A stretch of 12,933 nt of DNA. It comes from an uncultured Pirellulaceae bacterium (GTDB taxonomy: Bacteria; Planctomycetota; Planctomycetia; Pirellulales; Pirellulaceae). Location: the NCBI GenBank assembly GCA_934255105.1, contig CAKQNH010000051.1:1-12933 (forward strand), written 5' to 3'. Below the pieces are notes generated by a model, which was not told where the DNA came from, ran no database searches, and worked only from the letters and a program-made list of their open reading frames with translations. Shown in pieces: positions 1 to 6,651 of the stretch; the first letter of the stretch is position 1; the number at the start of each line of letters is the position of its first letter. The position numbers and the translations under genes are program-made.

Positions 1-17
1 CTTTGCTTCTCTGCGCC

Positions 18-329
18 TCTGCGATCTCTGCGTTAAAAAATTGATTTGGGGGCGGCCAAGAAGGCCTGCAGCGAAGTTTCGGGCCCGCTCGTCTCCTACC
101 CCGAAAAGAGCAGGACAAAAAAATGGAGACAAAAAATGTGCGCTCTCGGTATTTTTCTGTCTGAATTAGAGGAGAGCCAGCGAAAGGCCCAAGGGCAGCT
201 AGTCCAAGGGCCACAGCACTTTGTCGAGTCAGAGGGGGTTTGGTGCTAGAGAAACCGCATCCCTCGTCGCCTCCCGATATTATGCTAAGTCTCTGTCATC
301 GTCGGCCATTTAAACGCAGAGATCGCAGA
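18..329. repeat. Inverted repeat pair, about 20 bp arms
   Basis: The arm at 18-36 reads TCTGCGATCTCTGCGTTAA. The reverse complement of 310-329 is TCTGCGATCTCTGCGTTTAA, identical except for one extra T. The right arm is itself enclosed by a perfect 7-bp inverted repeat (GCCATTT at 305-311 and AAATGGC at 329-335). The left arm is preceded by another CTCTGCG-like unit at 10-16. The roughly 270 bp between the arms contain no gene. This could be a dispersed intergenic element or a small non-autonomous element; no target-site duplication can be seen because the left edge is too close to the window end. Confidence 0.5.
113..162. repeat. A-rich tandem near-repeat with inverse copy
   Basis: Two adjacent 13-bp units, GGACAAAAAAATG at 113-125 and GAGACAAAAAATG at 126-138, are near copies. 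ATTTTTCTGTCT at 151-162 is an imperfect reverse complement of the second unit. The set could form a weak A/T stem. I infer an intergenic repeat rather than coding sequence. Confidence 0.4.
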
Positions 330-740
330 AATGGCACTGGCAGGCATCCGCCACAAAACGGAGCCACAAACCGGGGCAAATCATTTCTTCTTGTCTCTGC
401 CGCAACCCTTCTTTTGTGCCGGGGTGCGATGGATCTTCGAGGGATAAATTCCTTTTTGGGGGAATAAAGCCCAAAATTCCGGAATTCGAAGTAGAAGCAC
501 CGTAACTCTAGCAGGTCGACAGGGTTTACTGTCTTTCCACAGTCTGCGCAGGGATTCTGCAAGTCCGGCAGGGTCGCAATACTGACCGACAGGGTAGCGA
601 TACCGAAGATTGTCGCTTACAGGTTTAGTGACGCTAGGCTCTGTCGCTGAGGAATGTCTGCATCAGGCTTCCGTATGGTCGTGGTGTTTTGGTCTCGTCC
701 AATTTCTGTTCTGTTTTTTTCTAAGTCTGAGGAAGTGATT

Positions 741-1754
741 ATGAAGTACCGGTCTAGTCGTCTTGCATTCACCCTGGTTGAACTGCTCGTGGTGATCGCG
801 ATTATCGGCGTTTTGGTTGGTCTACTGCTGCCTGCGGTACAAGCCGCCCGAGAAGCAGCACGGCGCATGCAGTGTTCGAATAACATGAAGCAACAAGGTT
901 TGGCGTTACATAATTACGCGGACACCTACAACACCCTACCTCCTGCGCTCATGGGTTCAGGACGGTACAACAACCCCGCCTGGCACGTCGCCCATGGTGG
1001 TGTAAAAAACACTACTGGCTGGGCTATGTTACTCCCATACGTCGAACAGACTGCTCTGTATTCAAAGTACAATTTCTCTGTTTGCTCCAGCAACTCTTCT
1101 CCGTATGGGGGTGCAGTCAGTGGTACGGACCAAATGAACCTTGGCGTTTACAACGCACGTGTACCCTACCTGGAATGCCCGTCCCACCCTGAAGCAGGGA
1201 CAACATCTAGCAGCGCTCAACCAACAAGTGTAACTGACAATTACTCGAGGATCGATGCAGTTCGCACGAGTTACCTCTTTTCAACCGGCAGCTATGTCGA
1301 CACCAGTGGGCCGCACGACTCGTATACGGGCAGTTATAACCAGGGTATGTTCGGAAACGAAAGTGGTTCGAAATTCAGTTTGATAACGGACGGACTCAGC
1401 AATTCCATCGCACTTGGCGAAGGCGCGGGAGGCGCATGGAAAACTTCCACCTCCTACGGTCCGTGGGGAATGACCGGCGCACACACCTGCTGTCACGGAA
1501 GAATTACCGCCACTTTCGTTAATGGAGTTCCAAGTCTCATTGCCGGAGAGTCTACAGATTGGGGGATCAACGCGACATGGCGCGGAGACTCTCTCCGACG
1601 CAGCTATGCGTGGGGATTCAATAGCAAGCACACTGGGGGCGCAACCTTTGCCTTCGGTGATGGCTCTATTCACTTCCTCTCTCAAAGTATGGATTATACA
1701 ACACTCGCCAAACTAGCCTTCATCCATGATGGCAATGTGGTGGGTGAATTCTAA
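741..1754 (+). CDS. DUF1559 pseudopilin-like protein (H-X9-DG type)
   Basis: This 337-residue protein belongs to the DUF1559 family that is greatly expanded in planctomycetes. Residues 1-45 carry a prepilin-type leader and helix: short basic N-terminus, then AFTLVELLVVIAIIGVLVG, with Glu at position +5 after the likely cleavage between A9 and F10 (Ala rather than the usual Gly at -1). The DUF1559 signature continues through PAVQAAREAARRMQCSNN. Near the C-terminus, H297 is followed by exactly nine residues and D307-G308, the H-X9-DG motif. The family is thought to be processed by a prepilin peptidase and placed at the cell envelope; its precise role is not known. I chose the ATG at 741 because GAGG lies 8 bases upstream and the leader then has normal length; an in-frame ATG at 654 would add 29 residues before it. 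A lipoprotein gene follows 273 bp downstream, a common pairing in these bacteria. Confidence 0.93.
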   Translation: MKYRSSRLAFTLVELLVVIAIIGVLVGLLLPAVQAAREAARRMQCSNNMKQQGLALHNYADTYNTLPPALMGSGRYNNPAWHVAHGGVKNTTGWAMLLPYVEQTALYSKYNFSVCSSNSSPYGGAVSGTDQMNLGVYNARVPYLECPSHPEAGTTSSSAQPTSVTDNYSRIDAVRTSYLFSTGSYVDTSGPHDSYTGSYNQGMFGNESGSKFSLITDGLSNSIALGEGAGGAWKTSTSYGPWGMTGAHTCCHGRITATFVNGVPSLIAGESTDWGINATWRGDSLRRSYAWGFNSKHTGGATFAFGDGSIHFLSQSMDYTTLAKLAFIHDGNVVGEF

Positions 1755-1782
1755 TCGGCTAGGCAGAAGGTTCTACGGTATA

Positions 1783-1830
1783 TTAGCCGTTTGGGCTTTG
1801 GCCCCACTTTCCACGTCCAAACGGGGCTAA
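1783..1830 (+). terminator. Hairpin downstream of the DUF1559 gene
   Basis: TTAGCCGTTTGG at 1783-1794 pairs with CCAAACGGGGCTAA at 1817-1830, with a 2-nt bulge. It starts 28 bases after the DUF1559 stop codon. There is no U-run after it, so a factor-independent terminator is not proven; it may instead be a dispersed REP-like intergenic repeat or protect the transcript end. Confidence 0.4.
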
Positions 1831-1837
1831 CCCAAGT

Positions 1838-1857
1838 CCCTCCCGCATGCGGGAGGG
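1838..1857. repeat. 20-bp perfect palindrome
   Basis: CCCTCCCGCATGCGGGAGGG is fully self-complementary over 20 bp, with no loop. It lies just after the longer hairpin at 1783-1830. As DNA it could be a dimeric protein binding site or cruciform; as RNA it would form a strong GC stem with a tight loop. It is followed by GC-rich sequence rather than a T-run. Confidence 0.6.
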
Positions 1858-1904
1858 CGCGGGGCGCAAGCGGTGGAAGTTGACAGCATACGGCCATCGC
1901 AACT

Positions 1905-1950
1905 CTTGGCGAGTTCCGCTACGTCTGTCAAAAGGCTTGGCGAGTTCCGC
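1905..1950. repeat. Direct repeat, 15 bp, spaced 31 bp
   Basis: CTTGGCGAGTTCCGC occurs at 1905-1919 and again, identical, at 1936-1950. The first copy also sits in an inverted repeat, AACTC at 1901-1905 and GAGTT at 1911-1915. The pair lies about 80-120 bp upstream of the lipoprotein start, so it could be regulatory, or it may be a dispersed planctomycete intergenic repeat. Confidence 0.5.
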
Positions 1951-2027
1951 CACGGATGAGTTCACAGCCAACTAGCGGCATTTTCATATTTTTAAAACTC
2001 TTCAGCATCCCAGTAAGGAAGCGGCTT

Positions 2028-2510
2028 ATGTTTGTTCGGCCTCTCTCTAAATGTATTCTCAGCGTCTGTGGCCGAGTTGGGTTTCTCAGCGTCGCAATAG
2101 CTTGCCTGTTGTGTGTCCCGGGCTGTGGCGAATCCGGACCACGGATGGAGCCAGTATCCGGATCCGTTACGCTCAAAGGTAAGCCAATTGAAGGCGTTAA
2201 CGTCTATTTCGTACACGATCAACAGGTTTCGAACGGCAAAACGAACAGCGAGGGGCACTATGATTTGAGCCAAGGTGCTGTAGCCGGCGAAAACAAGGTC
2301 TACTTCAGCAAAATTGAAGGCGGGACCTTTGGCGATGATGATGATGGGATGGCAGAGTTCGAGCTAGAGGCAGCCAAGGCCAGTGGCGGCGGTAGAAACG
2401 CCAAAGGGCCAAAGCAGATCATTCCAGCAGAGTACAGCAACGCCGCGAATCCAAAACTCAGTTTCACAGTTCCAAGTGGTGGTTCCACTTCGGCTGATTT
2501 CGAACTTTAA
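2028..2510 (+). CDS. Small lipoprotein, carboxypeptidase-regulatory-like
   Basis: The 160-residue protein has a lipoprotein-type signal peptide: basic start, hydrophobic stretch at about 18-31, and a lipobox-like LCVPGC with the acylated Cys probably C33. Pro at -2 is unusual, so lipidation is likely but not certain. Residues 42-82 (VSGSVTLKGKPIEGVNVYF, then TNSEGHYDL) match the carboxypeptidase regulatory-like / transthyretin-like beta-sandwich found in many planctomycete lipoproteins. The tail, IPAEYSNAANPKLSFTVP and ending in DFEL, is also typical. An acidic GDDDDG run at 101-106 comes from four GAT codons. The start at 2028 is preferred because AAGGAAG lies 6-7 bases upstream; an in-frame ATG at 1956 would add 24 residues before the signal. 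The role is unknown; co-location with DUF1559 genes is common and suggests an envelope function. Confidence 0.85.
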   Translation: MFVRPLSKCILSVCGRVGFLSVAIACLLCVPGCGESGPRMEPVSGSVTLKGKPIEGVNVYFVHDQQVSNGKTNSEGHYDLSQGAVAGENKVYFSKIEGGTFGDDDDGMAEFELEAAKASGGGRNAKGPKQIIPAEYSNAANPKLSFTVPSGGSTSADFEL

Positions 2511-2582
2511 GCAACCCCGCAGTAGCTATCTTTAAATCGTGTGAAGTAGCCACTGATAAAACTCTGTAGCCGGTTAGCATTA

Positions 2583-2665
2583 GCAGCGAAGCTGCGGCAG
2601 CATTTAGCCGCGGGTGGCAACCCGCGGTCACGTTTAAACAACCACCCCAGAGCCGCGATAGCGGC
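2583..2665. repeat. Three short hairpins between convergent genes
   Basis: Within 83 bp there are three inverted repeats: GCAGCGAAGCTGC at 2583-2595; CCGCGGGT at 2608-2615 pairing with ACCCGCGG at 2620-2627 around a GGCA loop; and GCCGC at 2652-2656 pairing with GCGGC at 2661-2665 around GATA. They lie between the lipoprotein gene (+) and the RidA-like gene (-), which converge here, so they may end or protect both transcripts. No T-run follows. The remaining bases of 2511-2786 show no gene. Confidence 0.45.
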
Positions 2666-2786
2666 GGCAGCGGACGAGGGGGTTGGCGATGCCTGACCCG
2701 AATTGCTGTCACCGCTAGTGAGCTTCTGCACATTTGGCCGCGTGCGCTTCATGATGACGGTGCTGTGTCAAAAAATCGGTGCATCG

Positions 2787-4145
2787 TCAGGATGTGCATC
2801 GCGAGAAGGCGACACCTTCGATCTCGACCAGCAGCTCTGGCCGACAGACATCGGCCTGAGCATAGATCGTGGGGAGCGATCCAAAACGACGCTCGCAGAC
2901 CGCTCTACAAACTTCGTAGTCTTCGGCGCGTTTGACGTACACACGCACCTTGGCTAAATCCGCAAGCTCGGCACCGGCCCCCAGCACGCCGTGGCGCGCG
3001 AAGTTCTCAGCGGCGATTAGGTTTTGGATGTTGTCAATCGTTTGCTCGGTCTGTTGAGCAGCATCGCCTAAGTGGACGCTTTCGGAATCGATGATGCTAG
3101 CGGTCCCCGAGATCCAGGTGGTGACATAGTCGCCAATCACAGCGGCCATGGCGCGAGAAAACTTTGGACTCTTAATCGAGAAGCTAGCGTCGTAATCAAA
3201 AGCTGCGGTTTGGCCAGGATTTTCGAGCGTTACGATTCGCGTATCAGGGCGTTCTGTTTGTAGCGCCAGGCAGCCAATGTCGATACTCGACGAACGCATG
3301 CCAATGCCGGTGCTGGCCGGATAGCGAATTTCACCGCCGGGACCGCTCGGCATGCGCCCTTCCGCGTGCTCAGCCTCAAAAAATTCGGTGCGCGCGCGGT
3401 TCAACTCCCGATAGCGTTCGATCCCGCCTTCCACTTCGGTAATGTTACCCGTATACAACCACGTGCGAATGACATCGCGAAACGAGGCTTTAGCCATTCT
3501 CAAACGCCTGGCCATCTCTGCAAATACATACTCGCTCTGTTGGTAAGACGATGCGACATCGTGCGGTGAAACAATTCCCGCCAAGTGGATCCACCTCAGG
3601 CCATCATAGGTCGCGGTGACCACGTTCGGTGCCATGAACTCAATGTCGACGTTGTTTCCGCCTAGGGCCCAGGCTTCGATCGCGAGCGACTGGCCTCCAC
3701 AGGGAGGCTGGACAATATAGCTAGTGGCTGGCATCCGCTGGCCAAAGTAAGCTTCGAACAAACGGCGACACACCACTTCATCCTCCGCCCTACGCAGAAA
3801 GACCGTCTGTGTGGTCACCGTCATCGCACCGGGCTGCTGTTTCAGCACGGCGCGAATCGTCGAAACCGCTTCCCAGGCTTGGTCTATCACGTCACCCTTG
3901 GCATCGGGCGTGACCATCAATGCCACGCGATGGGCCTTCTCTAAATCGATGACCGAATGCTGTTGGTCGCTCAGCAGACAAGGCGGGATGCTGTGGGCGG
4001 TGCCTGCGATCGCCGGTGCGCAAGTGCGCATCCAGGCCTGCTCCGCTAGCATGCGCTTTGCCGGCTCCATGCGGTAGCAGATGGAGGTGTGTGCGCAAGG
4101 AGTGGATTGGTTGCTAGTGGCTATTTCGTTGTGCGGGGCGCTCAT
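2787..4145 (-). CDS. RidA-like / chorismatase (FkbO/Hyg5)-like protein
   Basis: The 452-residue protein shows three consecutive YjgF/RidA-like blocks. Block one is about residues 67-162. Block two, about 172-298, contains FRDVIRTWLYTGNI, then RYRELNRARTEFF and RYPASTGIGM. Block three, about 340-448, contains WISGTASIIDSESVHLGD and ends in CRPELLVEIEGVAFS. Blocks two and three resemble chorismatases of the FkbO/Hyg5 group, which hydrolyse chorismate and whose active site includes a Glu in the VEIEG segment, present here as E441 or E443. Such enzymes are about 340 residues, so block one is an extra N-terminal part. There is no signal peptide, so it is presumably cytoplasmic. The neighbours give no chorismate pathway context. 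It could instead be a RidA-type protein with a different small-molecule substrate. The start has only a weak upstream GAAAG; M26 is an alternative start. It lies 262 bp beyond the PPC gene, separated by tandem repeats, so co-transcription is uncertain. Confidence 0.8.
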   Translation of the reverse strand: MSAPHNEIATSNQSTPCAHTSICYRMEPAKRMLAEQAWMRTCAPAIAGTAHSIPPCLLSDQQHSVIDLEKAHRVALMVTPDAKGDVIDQAWEAVSTIRAVLKQQPGAMTVTTQTVFLRRAEDEVVCRRLFEAYFGQRMPATSYIVQPPCGGQSLAIEAWALGGNNVDIEFMAPNVVTATYDGLRWIHLAGIVSPHDVASSYQQSEYVFAEMARRLRMAKASFRDVIRTWLYTGNITEVEGGIERYRELNRARTEFFEAEHAEGRMPSGPGGEIRYPASTGIGMRSSSIDIGCLALQTERPDTRIVTLENPGQTAAFDYDASFSIKSPKFSRAMAAVIGDYVTTWISGTASIIDSESVHLGDAAQQTEQTIDNIQNLIAAENFARHGVLGAGAELADLAKVRVYVKRAEDYEVCRAVCERRFGSLPTIYAQADVCRPELLVEIEGVAFSRCTS

Positions 4146-4205
4146 GGATGGCTTTCGATTTGATAAAGTCTGAGGCTCGTGGGTTTGGTTGCGGTGAAGT
4201 GGCGT

Positions 4206-4218
4206 AAGCTTTCAGCTT
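4206..4218. repeat. Inverted-orientation copy of the tandem-repeat core
   Basis: AAGCTTTCAGCTT is the reverse complement of AAGCTGAAAGCTT, one base different from the AAGCTGGAAGCTT core of the array at 4243-4398. It lies 25 bp before the array. It suggests the same repeat family in the opposite orientation. Confidence 0.55.
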
Positions 4219-4242
4219 GCGTTTTGTGAGTGATTTTGTGTT

Positions 4243-4398
4243 GACAAGCTGGAAGCTTATCCCACGTGTGGTGGACAAGCTGGAAGCTTATCCCACGTGT
4301 GGTTGACAAGCTGGAAGCTTATCCCACGTGTGGTGGACAAGCTGGAAGCTTATCCCACATGTTGGTTGACAAGCTGGAAGCTTATCCCACGTGTCTGT
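4243..4398. repeat. Five-copy 31-bp tandem repeat array
   Basis: Units start with GACAAGCTGGAAGCTTATCC at 4243, 4274, 4305, 4336 and 4368, giving periods of 31, 31, 31 and 32 bp; the last copy is cut short at about 4394-4398. Each unit carries a perfect inverted repeat AAGCT-GGA-AGCTT and, except in the fourth copy (CACATG), a CACGTG palindrome. The base just before each GAC alternates T, G, T, G, T, which points to duplication of a two-unit (about 62 bp) block. Copies are nearly identical, so the expansion is recent or kept homogeneous. There are no unique spacers, so it is not CRISPR. The array begins 10-14 bp past the stop codon of the PPC gene and lies upstream of the RidA-like gene, so it may be transcribed as the operon's 3' end. 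Confidence 0.9.
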
Positions 4399-4407
4399 GA
4401 CAAAACA

Positions 4408-6621
4408 TTAGTCGGAAATCAATCGGGCCTCGATCTTGGCGATCTGTTGGTTCGCGAACTCATCGGTAAAGAACCACTCCTGATAGAGCCCTTCGATTTG
4501 CTTCAAGTACCAGTCGACAGATGATTTTTGCAGGTTTCGTTCGATATCCTTCGGTCTGTCCTCGTCGCGAATGGTTGGTCGAATGCGTTCAGCAAGGGGC
4601 TGCTCGTCGGGGTTATAGACGACTGCAGGTAGATCATCAGCGGGGAGTAGGTGTCGCCACAGAAACGCCTGCATCCGATCTTCGGTCGGAATGGCTTGAT
4701 GGACAACCTCCTGGTCTGCGATGGTCGCGCTCCCCACGACATTCAGTTGCACCGGCTGCTGCGTTTCGCTCAGACTGGTTTCCACTGCCAATGCAACAGC
4801 TTCTTTGTCGGCACCCAATGTGGCACCGTTCGATTTAAAACCTTCGGGCAGATCTTTGAAACTGAGTTTGATTGGCCCGCTGAATCCATCCCGGCGTATG
4901 GCGTAGACCGTCACCGCCGCTGATTTCTTGTTGCGGATAACGACTCGGGAAGGAAGCAAACGCAATTCAAAGTTGGGCTGTGGGTGGCTGAGTCGCAGTC
5001 GGTAGGCAAACGCCTTGCCACCGTCTTGTCGTGTGTTGCCTAGATGGACGTAGTATTTGCCATCGCTGGGCAACTTCGCCATGAGATAGGAGTCCGCGTG
5101 GTCAGTGTTTAGCCCAGACGCAGCGTCAAAGTGATCGTCGTTGAGCGCGATCACTTTCCCAGCCGAATCGGTGACCTTGAGAAACGAATCCAAGGGGGAG
5201 TCGAGTCGCCGCGCGTGGACCTCTGCCACGAGCGTCTCGCCGGCCTTGGCGTCGACCTCGAAGACATCCCAGTCGCCGGGTTGGTCTACTCGTCCGTTGA
5301 TGATCATCGGAAGATCAATTTTCTGCGCCGCAGCGCGATCATTATTGGGTTCCACATCCAGGCATTCTGGCAGGTTGTCGAGAGCAAACGGCAGTTCGTT
5401 GGAAAGCGTATTTCCGTCGCTGGCGGCGAGGTGGATCATTCCCGGTGGCGCGTCGGTCGGTGGAGCGGCCAGCGTCATCTGGTCCAGATTCCAGCCGTCC
5501 ATTTCGATCTTGACCGGCTCGCCCACGCGAGCTCCCAGCGGAAAGATGCTGGTGATATACGGTAGCTCTCCGACGGTGATGCGATAGACGAAATTTTCTC
5601 TACCGCGAAACAAGGCTTCGTTGATCGTCAGCACATAGTCATCATCAGCGGGAACTTCGAAAAAGATTACCGGGTCGGGATTACTGCGAAAGTCGTCGTT
5701 GTAAGCCACTTCGCTCCCCTTCGAATCGTGCAGGTGGAGCACGGCTTGAAACCAGCCAGGAACCCCATCGGCCATGTACGGATTCAACTGGCGTGCGTGG
5801 GCAGCGATCACTAGCCGCTGTCCCTTGTGCGCCTGAAAACGATAGCGGTTCATTTCTCCAGCGGCGATCTGCCCGTTCATCGTACATGGCACGCTCACCT
5901 GCACTTCCTCTTGCTCAGTCGGTCTTTTGCGCTGAGCGAGCTCCTCCTTCCCGAGCACAGGCAACTGGGCGGTCTTCATCGGCTGCCGCACAACTTCCGG
6001 AACCTGCCCGACGTAGAACGACATGGCGTTGGAGATACCGCGCCCAGTGACCACGCGGATCTCTCGTCGGCCTGGCGCTGCATCGGGTGCCACGCTGACT
6101 TCGGCAAAGACCAGTTCGGTGTGAGCGCGCACCGCAGCGTTGCGCTCATCTTCGGCAAAGCGGTTCTCGATTCGCGCGATCAGCTTTTGCTTGGCGACCT
6201 CTTGCGATGAAGGTGGCACCGCATCCGCAGAAGCTGCTTCGACTATCGGCGTCCCAGGTGGTAGGATCTTCGCGGGAAGTTCCATCACCGACATCTGGGA
6301 AACCATGATATCGTCGACCGTCGTTTCCGCCTTTTGCAACTCTTTCAATTGTTGTCTGAGTAAATCCATCTCTTGGTTGCTCATCACTCGGTAGTAGTCA
6401 ACCAAGCGCACGGATACTCCGTCACCACTGACGACCACGTCCGAAGGTTGAGCAAGGGACTGGCCGCCGAGTCGTATTGGAAAGGTCGTACCCTGCTGGC
6501 CACCGGCGGGATAGACGTATCCGATATACTGATTTTGTGCCTGGGCTGGGATTGCGGTGGCTATCACGAATGCCAGGCACAGGTAGAGACGCATATTGAA
6601 TCGTTTCACGACCTTCTCCAT
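4408..6621 (-). CDS. Secreted PPC-domain protein of the DUF1501 cluster
   Basis: The protein is 737 residues with a Sec signal peptide (hydrophobic 11-24, cleavage probably after AQA at 28). Domains in order: an IPT/TIG-like beta-sandwich start at about 30-70 (YIGYVYPAGGQQGTTFPIRL); a charged, partly helical stretch to about 160; a first pre-peptidase C-terminal (PPC) domain at about 240-352; a second TIG-like piece at about 353-415; a second PPC domain at about 420-547 with DVEPNND and DWDVFEV motifs; an Ig-like region at about 550-640; and a charged C-terminal tail. No peptidase catalytic domain is visible, so the PPC domains probably act in binding or as structure outside the cytoplasm. 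It is the last gene of the probable operon with DUF1501 and DUF1549/DUF1553. The start may be ATG 6621 or GTG 6609 (residue 5), which has a better GGAG spacing; both give a good signal peptide. Confidence 0.87.
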   Translation of the reverse strand: MEKVVKRFNMRLYLCLAFVIATAIPAQAQNQYIGYVYPAGGQQGTTFPIRLGGQSLAQPSDVVVSGDGVSVRLVDYYRVMSNQEMDLLRQQLKELQKAETTVDDIMVSQMSVMELPAKILPPGTPIVEAASADAVPPSSQEVAKQKLIARIENRFAEDERNAAVRAHTELVFAEVSVAPDAAPGRREIRVVTGRGISNAMSFYVGQVPEVVRQPMKTAQLPVLGKEELAQRKRPTEQEEVQVSVPCTMNGQIAAGEMNRYRFQAHKGQRLVIAAHARQLNPYMADGVPGWFQAVLHLHDSKGSEVAYNDDFRSNPDPVIFFEVPADDDYVLTINEALFRGRENFVYRITVGELPYITSIFPLGARVGEPVKIEMDGWNLDQMTLAAPPTDAPPGMIHLAASDGNTLSNELPFALDNLPECLDVEPNNDRAAAQKIDLPMIINGRVDQPGDWDVFEVDAKAGETLVAEVHARRLDSPLDSFLKVTDSAGKVIALNDDHFDAASGLNTDHADSYLMAKLPSDGKYYVHLGNTRQDGGKAFAYRLRLSHPQPNFELRLLPSRVVIRNKKSAAVTVYAIRRDGFSGPIKLSFKDLPEGFKSNGATLGADKEAVALAVETSLSETQQPVQLNVVGSATIADQEVVHQAIPTEDRMQAFLWRHLLPADDLPAVVYNPDEQPLAERIRPTIRDEDRPKDIERNLQKSSVDWYLKQIEGLYQEWFFTDEFANQQIAKIEARLISD

Positions 6622-6651
6622 TTACATGATTTCTTCTTACATGATTTCTTC
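6622..6651 (-). repeat. Exact 15-bp tandem duplication at a stop codon
   Basis: On the minus strand GAAGAAATCATGTAA occurs twice in a row. The first copy is the end of the DUF1501 gene (codons for EEIM and stop). The second, identical and in frame, lies wholly between that stop and the ATG of the PPC gene. It has set the intergenic gap to 15 nt and supplies a purine-rich GAAGAA that may serve as ribosome binding site for the next gene. Confidence 0.85.

Larger units (their letters stand above)
1..740. other. Gene-free, repeat-bearing left region
   Basis: I find no gene I can support here. The open frames in this stretch are short, lack convincing ribosome binding sites and match no family I know. 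What can be seen is a set of short repeats: an inverted pair at 18-36 and 310-329, a tandem A-rich near-repeat at 113-138 with a T-rich inverse copy at 151-162, a 12-bp palindrome at 475-486, and several CAGGG motifs between 520 and 595. The last part lies upstream of the DUF1559 gene and may hold its promoter, but no clear -35/-10 pair is visible. Confidence 0.6.

Noticed and set aside
46..249. 67-codon open frame on the plus strand
   Set aside because: No ribosome binding site, no recognisable family, and it runs through the A-rich tandem repeat at 113-138; taken as chance.
296..562. 88-codon minus-strand frame whose product starts with a CxDCG-like motif
   Set aside because: One cysteine pair is not enough for a zinc-binding call, and the frame crosses the repeat arm at 310-329; no good start signal.
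2703..2957. 84-codon plus-strand frame
   Set aside because: It crosses the 3' end of the minus-strand RidA-like gene and matches no family.
4243..4398. Regular repeats that could suggest CRISPR
   Set aside because: The 31-bp units are contiguous and carry no unique spacers; no cas genes are present.
4297..4524. 75-codon plus-strand frame through the tandem repeat
   Set aside because: It is a by-product of the repeat units and then runs antisense over the end of the PPC gene.
5131..5587. Two long overlapping plus-strand frames
   Set aside because: They lie antisense inside the PPC gene, whose domain motifs are clear on the minus strand.
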